A stretch of 64,000 nt of DNA from Xenorhabdus doucetiae (GTDB lineage: Bacteria; Pseudomonadota; Gammaproteobacteria; Enterobacterales; Enterobacteriaceae): the NCBI RefSeq assembly GCF_000968195.1, contig NZ_FO704550.1:3038001-3102000 (forward strand). The letters run 5' to 3'. The notes under the pieces are model-generated. The model was not told where the DNA came from. It ran no database searches and saw nothing but the letters and a program-made list of their open reading frames with translations. How positions within the stretch are numbered: the stretch's first letter is position 1; each line of letters opens with the position of its first letter. The position numbers and the translations under genes are program-made. Of the stretch, positions 25,777 to 33,534 are shown piece after piece.

Positions 25777-26240
25777 TCACAAACCCCGGCAGACACTGAG
25801 CGACGTGCATCATATGCGGCAATCACGTGATCAGCAGAATCAAAAAAATGCTCAGGTGTTAATAATGAATATGCATAAACTAACACATTGATTTCATCGC
25901 TCGTGTTGATTCTGCTATGAAAATGATGAACGTCATCAATTAGCACAGTGATTCGGCATCCAATATCATCAAGCCAATCCCATCCATCTTCCCGAGAAAG
26001 TACGACATAATCCCCTTTTTTAAAGCGGGTAGGAAAATGCTGATTATCAAAAAAGCTTTCAATACCAAAAAAGCTTTCAACACATAGACTTTCACTAACA
26101 AAAGAGTTTCTGAATTTTTCTAACGCTTCTAAATTAAAATCGTTACCATTGCCATTTATAACGCCAATACAATCGTATTGATTATTTATGATGATAGAGA
26201 AGGATTTTTCATCAAGGTTAACAAAGTGAAGATTAGCCAT
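25773..26240 (-). CDS. Phage protein of unknown function
   Basis: This 155-residue product starts MANLHFVNLDEKSFSIII and contains FKKGDYVVLSREDGWDWLDD. It overlaps repA by 4 bp, which suggests coupled translation. The region is AT-rich, unlike repA. No known domain is evident. Such ORFs directly upstream of repA vary between P2-like phages and often belong to the accessory early set. Confidence 0.6.
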   Translation of the reverse strand: MANLHFVNLDEKSFSIIINNQYDCIGVINGNGNDFNLEALEKFRNSFVSESLCVESFFGIESFFDNQHFPTRFKKGDYVVLSREDGWDWLDDIGCRITVLIDDVHHFHSRINTSDEINVLVYAYSLLTPEHFFDSADHVIAAYDARRSVSAGVCE

Positions 26241-26241
26241 C

Positions 26242-26463
26242 TTATATACTCCGATAATGTTTATTAATTAACTCAAAATCATTCTGGCAATCAACACAGC
26301 GAGAACAACCAATAACTTCAGTACGGCGTATTTCCGGAATTGCTTCGCCGCAATCTTCACATTCAAACGCTGAACTACTGACAGGACGGTTTACATGCTC
26401 TGCGATCCTGCGTTCCAGTACTTTTTCTGCGTGCTGGCAAGCACGATCAATCACATCAAACAT
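26242..26463 (-). CDS. TraR/DksA-type zinc-finger protein
   Basis: The ATG at 26463, preceded by AGGAG and overlapping the previous ORF by 8 bp, gives 73 residues: MFDVIDRACQHAEKVLERRI, then CEDCGEAIPEIRR and CSRCVDCQNDFEL. The C-x2-C...C-x2-C finger and the short helical N-terminus fit phage TraR-like DksA homologues, which bind the RNA polymerase secondary channel. The longer frame from 26523 lies inside the upstream ORF and is rejected. Confidence 0.85.
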   Translation of the reverse strand: MFDVIDRACQHAEKVLERRIAEHVNRPVSSSAFECEDCGEAIPEIRRTEVIGCSRCVDCQNDFELINKHYRSI

Positions 26464-26659
26464 AACTCCACTCCTGTGCTTGACGGTTGATGCTTTCGGA
26501 TTCACTTTGCAGAAGTTCGGCACTGGCGGAATATTCCATTTTGTTTTTCAAAACATACGTTGACAATTTGTCTAAACGGGATGAATACCAATCGGCATAA
26601 TGCTTGCGTTCATCCTCCCGGACTTGTTTTATTAACTGTTCAATATTTATATTTTCCAT
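26456..26659 (-). CDS. Small early phage protein
   Basis: The 67-residue frame begins MENINIEQLIKQVREDERKHYADWYSS and is almost entirely helical and charged. It is coupled to the zinc-finger gene through an 8-bp overlap. I recognise no family, but operon position and codon pattern support a real gene. Confidence 0.6.
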   Translation of the reverse strand: MENINIEQLIKQVREDERKHYADWYSSRLDKLSTYVLKNKMEYSASAELLQSESESINRQAQEWSYV

Positions 26660-26738
26660 TTATTCATTTCCTGTTTTTAGATAAAAAGAATCCCTGACGT
26701 GTTGACGCCATTAAAATTAAATCGGTCATTATTGTTAT

Positions 26739-27095
26739 TTAATTGGGCAACGATAACTTACTTGGCAATAATGGACTTGCTGCCCTAATTAAGTTTATTG
26801 CCCGTATCAGGCTACACATTTCTTCACGGGTGAATTGATTTAATTCCAACTCATGCCGTTCTGTGGGAATGTAGGCAAGATAGAAAATAGCCGCTAAAAA
26901 ACGCTTATTATCCGCGTAGTGCGCATTGCGTTTATTGCGCATTTCATCAACAAAGAGCGTCAACTCTTTATTATCAGACGACTTAAAGACTTCCGCTTTG
27001 AGTTTAGCGACTGAATTTAAACCATTAACGCGCATTTCAAAGGGCATCTCGACAGCACGTTGTTCTGTTGATTCAAAATGGTATTCGGTGTTCAT
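26739..27095 (-). CDS. Early phage protein, DUF5347-like
   Basis: This 118-residue protein contains FVDEMRNKRNAHYADNKRFL and AAIFYLAYIPTERHELELNQ, which I recall from the DUF5347 family found in prophages of Photorhabdus, Xenorhabdus and Proteus. The function is unknown. It abuts the next gene (27096) without a gap, so it sits inside the leftward early operon that starts at cox. The family name is from memory and should be treated as tentative. Confidence 0.6.
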   Translation of the reverse strand: MNTEYHFESTEQRAVEMPFEMRVNGLNSVAKLKAEVFKSSDNKELTLFVDEMRNKRNAHYADNKRFLAAIFYLAYIPTERHELELNQFTREEMCSLIRAINLIRAASPLLPSKLSLPN

Positions 27096-27293
27096 TTAAA
27101 CCCCACGAATAAGAAACAAAATAAAATAAGCAACCAGCATGTAATGCTGCTCAGGGTTAAATTTATTTCGCAGTATTTGCGGAATTAACCCGACGAGTTC
27201 CAAATCTTGTACTAAACTTCCATTATGGGTATTGAAAAACGCACAGTACGCATTATCAAAGTAAGATTTTTGGGATACTCGGCAATCAATCAT
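27096..27293 (-). CDS. Small early phage protein
   Basis: The 65-residue frame begins MIDCRVSQKSYFDNAYCAFF and ends in a hydrophobic LVAYFILFLIRGV, possibly one membrane segment. It lies 33 bp after cox in the early operon, with its stop adjoining the next start. No family is recognised. Confidence 0.55.
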   Translation of the reverse strand: MIDCRVSQKSYFDNAYCAFFNTHNGSLVQDLELVGLIPQILRNKFNPEQHYMLVAYFILFLIRGV

Positions 27294-27326
27294 TCTAACC
27301 CTCCAAAAGTTCTATAGTTGGTCTTA

Positions 27327-27566
27327 CTAACCAACGATGATACGAAAATTGGAATGACCAAGGGCTTCACGAATCTGATCAGTTTTATACATTAAATAGC
27401 GCAGGCTTACACGATCCCTATTTCTTTCCTTTTTAAACATATACTTAGCAAGTTTTCCATAATGAATTTTTTGATAAACAGAACCGATAGTAATACCTTC
27501 CCATTCTGCAAACTCGGCAGGTGTTGCAATCTCTTTTGGTACACGAATTGAAATATCTATGCTCAT
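27327..27566 (-). CDS. cox: Cox-like excisionase/repressor
   Basis: This 79-residue protein starts MSIDISIRVPKEIATPAEFAE and has a winged-helix-like pattern (FAEWEGITIGSVYQKIHYGK), the architecture of Cox proteins of P2-type phages. Cox represses the lysogenic promoter and directs excision by binding tandem repeats at the promoter switch and at att. Matching four-copy 10-bp arrays occur at both places here (27591-27630 and 29385-29424), which strongly supports the call. It is divergent from cI. Confidence 0.8.
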   Translation of the reverse strand: MSIDISIRVPKEIATPAEFAEWEGITIGSVYQKIHYGKLAKYMFKKERNRDRVSLRYLMYKTDQIREALGHSNFRIIVG

Positions 27567-27590
27567 AGTTCATCATCTCTAGGTTTAAGC

Positions 27591-27630
27591 TCGTTTTATG
27601 TCGTTTTATGTCGTTTTATCTTACTTTATG
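27591..27630 (-). promoter_or_regulatory. Four-copy 10-bp array in the lysogeny switch (putative Cox boxes)
   Basis: TCGTTTTATG (27591), TCGTTTTATG (27601), TCGTTTTATC (27611) and TTACTTTATG (27621) are in exact helical phase between the cox and cI start codons. The reverse complement, (C/G)ATAAAAC-A, is the motif found at 29385-29424 near attR. Confidence 0.75.
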
Positions 27631-27696
27631 AGTTCTAACAAACCGAACTAAAAGACATGTTAGTTACAATAAACAGAACAGTCAACAGGCAAAAAA

Positions 27697-28329
27697 ATGA
27701 TACAAGTGAAATCAGGTGAGAATACTGGTGGGAAAGAGGCCATCCACAGACTAATAACCGCCTACGGTTTTAAATCTAGGCAACAGCTATGTAATCACCT
27801 TGGCATAGCCAAAAGTACCATGGCACACAGATACTCAAATGATAGCTTTCCTGCTGAATGGGTAATTCAGTGCACTCTGGAAACTGGAGTATCTTTGTTA
27901 TGGTTAACCACCGGGCAAGGGGAACTAAGTTCCAATATTGGTTCAGATAATGGTATTAATCTTTCGAACCAGAACAAAATAAAACACCTTTCTGACCTTG
28001 TATCTCCCGAAATTGATAAAGCGACCCTCTCCAATGGTTCACTAATTGATACAGGTAAAGCATTTTTGGATAGTAGCCTACTCTCCTCAGATGTAAGCAA
28101 TCTTCTACTTGTTAATACCACAGGCGACTCTTACGTGATTGACCGAAGCCAAACACTCCCAGTAAATGGCGTGTGGTTAGTTGATCTTGATGGCATAAAA
28201 AACATAGTCAAAATTGTGCGAATCCCCGGTAATAGGATGGTCGTTCACCAAGGCGAATCGTCCTTCGAATGCTCCATTGATGATATTGATATCATTGGAC
28301 GCGCTGTAAAAGCCATAAAGAGTATCTGA
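27697..28329 (+). CDS. CI-type repressor
   Basis: The 210-residue protein has an N-terminal helix-turn-helix (GFKSRQQLCNHLGIAKSTMAHR; WVIQCTLETGVSLLWLTTGQ) typical of the Bacteriophage CI repressor domain, and a C-terminal beta-rich region (DSYVIDRSQTLPVNGVWLVD). I see no GDSM-type serine or paired lysine of S24 autoproteolysis, so it resembles the 186 CI type, which is not cleaved after DNA damage. It is divergent from cox and ends two bases before int. Confidence 0.88.
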   Translation: MIQVKSGENTGGKEAIHRLITAYGFKSRQQLCNHLGIAKSTMAHRYSNDSFPAEWVIQCTLETGVSLLWLTTGQGELSSNIGSDNGINLSNQNKIKHLSDLVSPEIDKATLSNGSLIDTGKAFLDSSLLSSDVSNLLLVNTTGDSYVIDRSQTLPVNGVWLVDLDGIKNIVKIVRIPGNRMVVHQGESSFECSIDDIDIIGRAVKAIKSI

Positions 28330-28331
28330 TC

Positions 28332-29357
28332 ATGACTATTAGAAAGCAGCCGAATGGAAAGTGGTTATGTGAATGCTATCCGAACGGACGGGATGGAAAG
28401 CGTGTGCGTAAGCAGTTTGCGACAAAAGGCGAGGCCACTGCTTTCGAAAACTTCACCATGGAAGAGGTAAATAAAAAACCATGGCTGGGTGAAAAGGAAG
28501 ATAGGCGGCATTTGTCAGAAGTGATTGAGCAATGGCATTCACTCTACGGACAGACGCTGGCTGACCCCAAGCGGCTAATGGCGAAACTAAACATTATCTG
28601 TAACGGGCTGGGTGATCCCGTTGCCTCAGAGCTAACGGCTGGCGATTTCACCAAATACCGTGAAGCCCGGTTAAAAGGAGAGGTCAAAAATGAAGAAGGT
28701 ACGCTGATGTCGCCAGTTAAGCCCCGGACAGTGAACCTTGAACAACGTAATCTATCCTCTGTTTTTGGTACTCTGAAAAAGTTAGGCCACTGGTCGGCAC
28801 CCAATCCCCTTGCTGGTCTGCCAACATTTAAAATCGCAGAGGGTGAACTTGCGTTCTTAGCGCCGGAAGAAATTAAACGCCTGCTGGATGCCTGCGCTGA
28901 TTCCCAAAGCTCTAGCCTGTTAATGATTGCAAAAGTTTGCTTAGCTACCGGGGCGCGCTGGAGCGAAGCCGAAAACCTACAGGGTCATCAAATATCAAAG
29001 TACCGAATTACCTACACAAAAACTAAAGGCAAGAAAAACAGAACCGTTCCGATATCTCAGGACATGTACGAGGAACTCCCCAAAAACAGGGGAAAACTCT
29101 TCACCCCTTGCAGAAAAGCCTTTGAACGTGCAGTTAAACGAGCCGGGATTGACCTACCGGAAGGGCAATGCACTCATGTTCTGCGCCATACTTTCGCCAG
29201 CCACTTTATGATGAACGGCGGAAACATATTGGTATTGAGGGATATTTTAGGTCACGCAGACATTAAAATGACCATGATTTACGCTCACTTTGCGCCCGAT
29301 CACTTGGAAGATGCAGTGACAAAAAACCCACTTCACAATCTCAATTGGAACCGCTAA
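28332..29357 (+). CDS. int: Tyrosine integrase
   Basis: This 341-residue site-specific recombinase begins MTIRKQPNGKWLCECYPNG, the arm-binding domain of P2/HP1 integrases. The catalytic residues are visible: R209 (ATGARWSEAENL), H282 and R285 (HVLRHTFASHF), H308 (LGHADIK) and Y317 (MTMIYAHF). It follows cI by 2 bp and ends 117 bp before attR. It acts with Cox at the 48-bp ssrA core. Confidence 0.96.
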   Translation: MTIRKQPNGKWLCECYPNGRDGKRVRKQFATKGEATAFENFTMEEVNKKPWLGEKEDRRHLSEVIEQWHSLYGQTLADPKRLMAKLNIICNGLGDPVASELTAGDFTKYREARLKGEVKNEEGTLMSPVKPRTVNLEQRNLSSVFGTLKKLGHWSAPNPLAGLPTFKIAEGELAFLAPEEIKRLLDACADSQSSSLLMIAKVCLATGARWSEAENLQGHQISKYRITYTKTKGKKNRTVPISQDMYEELPKNRGKLFTPCRKAFERAVKRAGIDLPEGQCTHVLRHTFASHFMMNGGNILVLRDILGHADIKMTMIYAHFAPDHLEDAVTKNPLHNLNWNR

Positions 29358-29361
29358 TTTA

Positions 29362-29380
29362 TGGCGGCACTTTGGCGACA
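29362..29380 (+). promoter_or_regulatory. Putative integrase arm-type site pair, attR side
   Basis: TGGCGGCA (29362-29369) and TGGCGACA (29373-29380) repeat the pair at 1428-1446 in the same orientation and spacing. They directly follow the int stop codon. Confidence 0.55.
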
Positions 29381-29384
29381 AAGA

Positions 29385-29424
29385 GATAAAAGCGCATAAA
29401 ACTAGATAAAACCAGATAAAACTA
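29385..29424 (+). promoter_or_regulatory. Four-copy 10-bp array near attR (putative Cox boxes)
   Basis: GATAAAAGCG, CATAAAACTA, GATAAAACCA and GATAAAACTA follow one another without gaps (29385-29424). They are the reverse complement of the array in the cI-cox region. In P2 and HP1, Cox binds both at the promoter switch and at attP. Confidence 0.72.
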
Positions 29425-29474
29425 ACCACATGAAAAATAAAATAAACTATTGTTTTTAATATTATTAAAATAGT

Positions 29475-29522
29475 ATGTAGGAATTTCGGACGCGGGTTCA
29501 ACTCCCGCCAGCTCCACCAAAT
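29475..29522 (+). repeat. attR core
   Basis: This 48-bp sequence is identical to 1336-1383. It contains the last 45 nt of tmRNA without the rest of the gene, so it marks the original chromosomal side of the insertion. Confidence 0.95.
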
Positions 29523-30358
29523 TTGGTAGGACAGTGTCAGGACAACAACTTGAAAAACAGTAAGTTAGCAAAGTTGAGTGGTCACTGTCATGACAGTAAA
29601 TGGACTTAAAAAGATACGCAAAAGATACGCGGCTCTTTCTTCCAGACACCTCAGATTTCCCCCTCTGAGGTGTTTTTATTTATAACGAATATGTTTCTAT
29701 TTGTAACAAAGTGTAACAAGAATACGTACCATTTTTACCCGTTCTGGGTCTTGTTTACCCTTCCGATCACCTCCCCTAAAACCGATATTGAAGAACGGGC
29801 ATCATAATAAAGCCTGAAAAATCCACGGCCGAAATTCATCTCCGAAACATTCCATTTCTGTGCATATAAACAGTGGCTTTAAGTATTCAAATTTTTTGAT
29901 GGTATTTGGCAATCAGGTGTGATTTTGCTAAAGAAATTGAGATCAGTTCCAAGGAAGGATGGTAATCACTATAAGGCAGAAACCTGCCCTTTTACATACG
30001 GGATTTTCCCGTATCTATAGCTGCCCCCCTCAAATTGACCTCTCCAAATTGCTCAGTGTTTAATCGCTCCGTTTGAAACGGAGGCAGTGAGTTAAAAGAC
30101 GAAAAATCTCGTCCTTGGGTAAGTCGTTGATTTTGCGAAATTCTGTCACTGTGCCAGAGATGAATGGAATCAATAGCTTATAACAAAACCCATTCTATCT
30201 ATTTTATTTTTATGATTAATTTCCTTTAAAGCATTTCCATCGCATTGAGATTACTGTTAATTGAACTTAATCACGAAATGATAATTTTACCAATGTTATT
30301 TTCCCATCTGTTATTAATGTGAAGCAACTAAAAGTCTAACTACAAGAGGTAACGTATT
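29523..30358. other. Gene-free stretch downstream of attR
   Basis: No convincing gene is present in these 836 bp. Visible structures are a tandem AAAAGATACGC repeat (about 29608-29630), the terminator at 29646-29677 and a CTCCGTTTGAAACGGAG palindrome near 30070. The 3' part is AT-rich and probably holds the promoter of the next ORF. Confidence 0.6.
29646..29677 (+). terminator. Terminator downstream of attR
   Basis: ACACCTCAG (29646-29654) and CTGAGGTGT (29665-29673) form a perfect 9-bp stem followed by TTTTTATTT on the plus strand. It may be the original terminator of the ssrA region or of an older insert. Confidence 0.7.
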
Positions 30359-30970
30359 ATGAAGTTTGATGAATGGTTAGAAAAAATGCAGAGGCGGAAT
30401 AAAGAGAAGGAGAGCAAAGGGAAGCTATATGGTGATCAGTGGGTAGCTGACAGGCTAAAAAAATATAAAGAAAGCGATGAAGAGGATGATCCTAATGAAA
30501 AACTTGAAATTCTTCTATCAAGTAGATTTAACATGATAAAAAATCCACTTCCAGTACAGAAAAATAAAGCATTACAAGCCCCTGCTGGAGAGGAATTATT
30601 TTATATTTTGAAAAAATTAGATGGTAAATACATTTTATCCCATGAGACTAAGGCTCCCCAAATAGCTGATGGCCAATGTATCTTTGTTGTTACTCAATGG
30701 GATCCCTGTAATGTACGCTGCGCTAGAAGTGCTAGAGATCCCAATTATCATGGAAATGACGTAGTTGAAGGGCACACTTCAATAAGCCATAGAGCCTCGG
30801 TAATTTTTGCAGGAACTTTACTGTTTAGTCAGGGTGAATTGACTTGTTGGACAAATGCCAGCGGACATTACCGCCCTCCAGCGGAGCAAAGATACTTATT
30901 GGGACCTTATATTAGGCGCATATTACTGCCTGATGAAAAATTTAGTCGCACATTATTTGCTGGACATTAG
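30359..30970 (+). CDS. Unknown protein with a SISHRAS...SGHYRP motif
   Basis: This 203-residue product has a highly charged helical N-terminus (residues 1-55) and a globular C-terminal half with HTSISHRASVIFAG, GELTCWTNASGHYRPP and YLLGPYIRRI. An H-S...SGHY-P pattern of this kind recurs, as I recall, in C-terminal domains of secreted or polymorphic toxins of insect pathogens, but I cannot name a family and claim no function. It has a GAGG ribosome-binding site, lies alone, and ends before a long hairpin at 31016-31060. It is AT-rich relative to the phage genes, consistent with acquisition. Confidence 0.65.
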   Translation: MKFDEWLEKMQRRNKEKESKGKLYGDQWVADRLKKYKESDEEDDPNEKLEILLSSRFNMIKNPLPVQKNKALQAPAGEELFYILKKLDGKYILSHETKAPQIADGQCIFVVTQWDPCNVRCARSARDPNYHGNDVVEGHTSISHRASVIFAGTLLFSQGELTCWTNASGHYRPPAEQRYLLGPYIRRILLPDEKFSRTLFAGH

Positions 30971-31015
30971 CTAACATTGACTTTTTGTTACCTCTCAGAA
31001 AGATTGATGGCCCTG

Positions 31016-31060
31016 ATAACTCATAGCAACCCGCATAAAGTGCGGGTTGCTATGAGTTAT
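31016..31060. repeat. Perfect 20-bp inverted repeat between convergent genes
   Basis: The arms 31016-31035 and 31041-31060 are exact reverse complements with a 5-nt loop. There is no T run on either side, so it is not a classical terminator, but it sits between convergent units and may stop both. Confidence 0.6.
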
Positions 31061-31233
31061 TGACCCTGTTTACGATTCTGTTGTAAGGGCTGCGCGCCCC
31101 TATTCCTCCCCGGATGATGCTTGTTCCTGGTTCCACACTGAATCAGCCGGCATTTGAACACGGACGTCTAAGCGACAACCTTCCGAGATGTCACACAGTT
31201 CGCCATCAGCATAGTAGACCTTCTCACCGTCTA

Positions 31234-32336
31234 TACCAATCTAACTTGAAGATGCAGGTTTTAAAATCTGAAAGTTGTCAGTCAGTCTAGTCGTGAGTTC
31301 TTTCGCTTTTTCTGGCAAAGTGACATGAAAAAAGTGACGAAGGGTTTCACGGAATGTCTTCGCATCCGGAAAATAAACATTGTTACGTACTTGCTCATTC
31401 ATATACTTCCACAATCGCTCTATTGGATTGAGGTTTGGGCTGTAAGGCGGTAGGTAATGCAGTTCAATATTAAGGACATATGCCACCTCTTTCACCAATT
31501 CTGCCCGGTGGTAACCCGCCCCATCCAGAATAATATGAATTTTTTGCGAAAGTGGGTAAGTTTCTCTAATAGCGCCGAAAAAATACGCGATATTTTCGGC
31601 ATTGATACTCGGGTATTCACGGATCACGGTGTCTTCAATTCGTTGTAAATTGAGGGCGCCCAGAAGATTGAGACGGGTACGACTGCCGGTGGTTTCGACC
31701 ACTTTTACCTGATTTTTCCCCGCTTTCATCCAACCATAGCTGAGCTTTGTGGACTGCGAAGGATGCACCGCATCAATAAATAGGATAGGTTCATTCTGAC
31801 CTGCCCGGTCTTTCAGAGACTGGTAGTCATCAATAAATTGTTGCTGCTTATCCGCATCGAATTTATGAGGAACGCCCTTTGGCTTTTTGTAGCTGAAACC
31901 TTGTCGGTGAAGCCATTTCGTCATGCCTCCCACGCTGAAAGACACCTGCCAACGAGCTCGTACATAATCCACAATTTGAGCGGTCGTATGCAGCAAATTT
32001 GCCGTCAAATAATCAACCAGATCGGCGGTTTGTTTGGCAGAGAGATGGCTTTCAGAACCGCCATTTTCGGGGGTGAGTTTTTCGTGCGCGATGAAATCTT
32101 TTAGGTGACGGCTTACCGTAGTTTCATGAATACGTAAGGCCTGAGCAATCATCTGAGCTGTCCAGCCCTCTGACGCCAAAAGCACGGCCTTGATGCGATC
32201 ACAGACTCGACTATCACGAGTGGTATCATGCATCAATTCGAGGGCACGTTTTTGTTCTGGTGTCAGATGAATTTTCATGATTGCAAGCATGATCGGGTTT
32301 GGATAAGAAATCAAGCATCTTCAATGGCGATTGGTA
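31234..32336 (-). mobile_element. IS630-family insertion sequence
   Basis: The ends are inverted repeats (TACCAATC-N4-TTGAAGATGC reading inward from 31234 and, as reverse complement, from 32336). They are flanked by TA at 31232-31233 and 32337-32338, the TA target duplication of IS630/Tc1-mariner elements. It is 1103 bp long with a single transposase frame, and is inserted in the tail-fibre pseudogene. Confidence 0.9.
31241..32278 (-). CDS. IS630-family transposase
   Basis: With ATG at 32278 the protein has 345 residues, MKIHLTPEQKRALELMHDTT. It shows an N-terminal helix-turn-helix (SEGWTAQMIAQALRIHETTV), then the DDE catalytic core: FIDAVHPSQS, IILDGAGYHRAELV and YLPPYSPNLNPIERLWKYMN, the classic IS630 D...D...E signature. 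Earlier in-frame ATGs lie in or near the terminal inverted repeat. It is intact, so the element may be mobile. Confidence 0.93.
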   Translation of the reverse strand: MKIHLTPEQKRALELMHDTTRDSRVCDRIKAVLLASEGWTAQMIAQALRIHETTVSRHLKDFIAHEKLTPENGGSESHLSAKQTADLVDYLTANLLHTTAQIVDYVRARWQVSFSVGGMTKWLHRQGFSYKKPKGVPHKFDADKQQQFIDDYQSLKDRAGQNEPILFIDAVHPSQSTKLSYGWMKAGKNQVKVVETTGSRTRLNLLGALNLQRIEDTVIREYPSINAENIAYFFGAIRETYPLSQKIHIILDGAGYHRAELVKEVAYVLNIELHYLPPYSPNLNPIERLWKYMNEQVRNNVYFPDAKTFRETLRHFFHVTLPEKAKELTTRLTDNFQILKPASSS

Positions 32337-33002
32337 TATAATGAATTTGATGGAACCGCTCAGGCAAGTGCGCGTGTTGACGGTGAAATGTCTCAATCGT
32401 GATGCTGCCATCCTTGTGCACCTTATCATCAATGTAGATGAGTTCAAGGCCGTTGTTGTTCTTCGGTGAGGTATACCGCCATGTACACCCCACGCTCCGT
32501 CTGCGTTATAGCCGAGGACGCCGGAGACTTGATAGTGACCAGTGCCGAGTTTAGCAACGGTTGCACCTTCGGATTCATCGTTAGTAGTAAAGGTGCCATC
32601 GGGGTGAATTTGGATAATGGGGGAGGATGCCCTGAGAAAACCGTTTCCGTCTTTGGTGGTGTTTCCGGTGCTCCACACCTCGCTCCATTTGCTCCACCGA
32701 TTATTTTGTCGATAGCGGCTCGCTATTCCTAAATCATCCACCTGAATCTGGGCAATCATCCCTGTTCCATCACCACCAGTACGCGTCATCACCATAATAG
32801 GCGCATATTTATTGTAGAAATTTATAGCTTGGGCACCATGTCCAGAATACCAACCTGATGCTGATAGCGCATTTGCATCCATCGCGGGAGATGTCCCCGG
32901 AGAACCCACTACTAGTGTCCCCACGCCATAATCTCCAATTTTCAGCGTTCCCGATAAACCAATGGATTTCAGAATTTTTTCCCTCAGCGGGCAACGAATT
33001 TC

Positions 33003-33211
33003 AACTTGACCCGAGTTATGAGCCAGAAAGTTCTAATCCTGACCCAGATAAAACAGCTACTTTTGCTATTCTACAACGTTACAATCGAGTGAATTTACTT
33101 ATTCCTGTTGGTGCACCTCATTGTTACCACGCAGCTATGGAAAGTAAGGCATTACGCCTTATTGCCCTCGGCGAGCATTACCGTCAATTATCAGAAAAAG
33201 AGTTAATATAA
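33003..33211 (+). pseudogene. C-terminal fragment of an unknown gene
   Basis: The plus-strand frame gives LDPSYEPESSNPDPDKTATF, AILQRYNRVNLLIPVGAPHC and ends ALGEHYRQLSEKELI at TAA 33209-33211. It looks like a true protein end, but its 5' portion is replaced by the fibre pseudogene on the opposite strand. The parent family is not recognised. Confidence 0.45.
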
Positions 33212-33372
33212 ATAACAGCGAAAAGTACTAATCAAGGTAGAGTGTTAGAAAACTTTTGACGTGTTCTAAGCTGGGAAAGGATGGAAATTTCCGGCTTCTA
33301 AATTCCCCAGTAGTTCAGTGAAGCCGACTTCTGACATTCCATGCAATCGTCTTCTGAAAATGACACCCGTTG

Positions 33373-33534
33373 ATGGGATATCGGAGTGCTGAGGAAGCCT
33401 ATCGGTCAATTATAAATTATATCACGGGTTATTACAGCCAACATCGTCCCCATTGGTATAACAATGGATTGACACCAAATGAATCAGAAAGATTATTTTG
33501 GGAAAACTCCCATGTGGTGACCAATTTTTATTGA
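33373..33534 (+). pseudogene. IS3-family transposase remnant (OrfB C-terminus)
   Basis: The frame up to TGA at 33532 reads GYRSAEEAYRSIINYITGYY, SQHRPHWYNNGLTPNESERL, the C-terminal integrase-core pattern of IS3 OrfB (Y-S/N--RPH---N-GL-P). The upstream sequence has stops and no DDE motifs, so only about 50 codons survive. Confidence 0.7.

Larger units (their letters stand above)
1336..29522. mobile_element. HP1/K139-like myovirus prophage integrated in ssrA
   Basis: A 48-bp perfect direct repeat (1336-1383 and 29475-29522) bounds about 28.2 kb of phage genes. The left copy is the 3' end of ssrA and the right copy lies just after the integrase gene. The gene order is int, cI, cox, small early genes, repA, ogr, portal and terminase, capsid module, tail module with an embedded holin-endolysin-spanin cassette, baseplate, fibre, hub. 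As I recall, this resembles HP1 and K139-type members of the P2 supergroup more than P2 itself, because the lysis cassette sits between the tube and tape-measure genes. Frameshifts in gpO and the tail fibre suggest that it may no longer produce infectious particles. Confidence 0.93.
31100..32998 (-). pseudogene. Decayed phage tail fibre gene split by IS630
   Basis: On the minus strand, 32998-32475 encodes a fibre shaft (LSGTLKIGDYG, YSGHGAQAINFYNKYAPIMV, RWSKWSEVWSTGNTTKDGNG). Near 32474 a TA dinucleotide appears lost, and the frame continues in another register (KNNNGLELIYIDDKVHKDGS) to the IS630 insertion. Left of the insertion the tip resumes (DGEKVYYADGELCDISEGCR) and ends at TAG 31100-31102. 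The 5' end is missing near 33.0 kb, where unrelated sequence begins. At least two frame breaks plus the insertion make it non-functional. It is unlike the fibre of the resident prophage, so it comes from a different phage. Confidence 0.8.
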
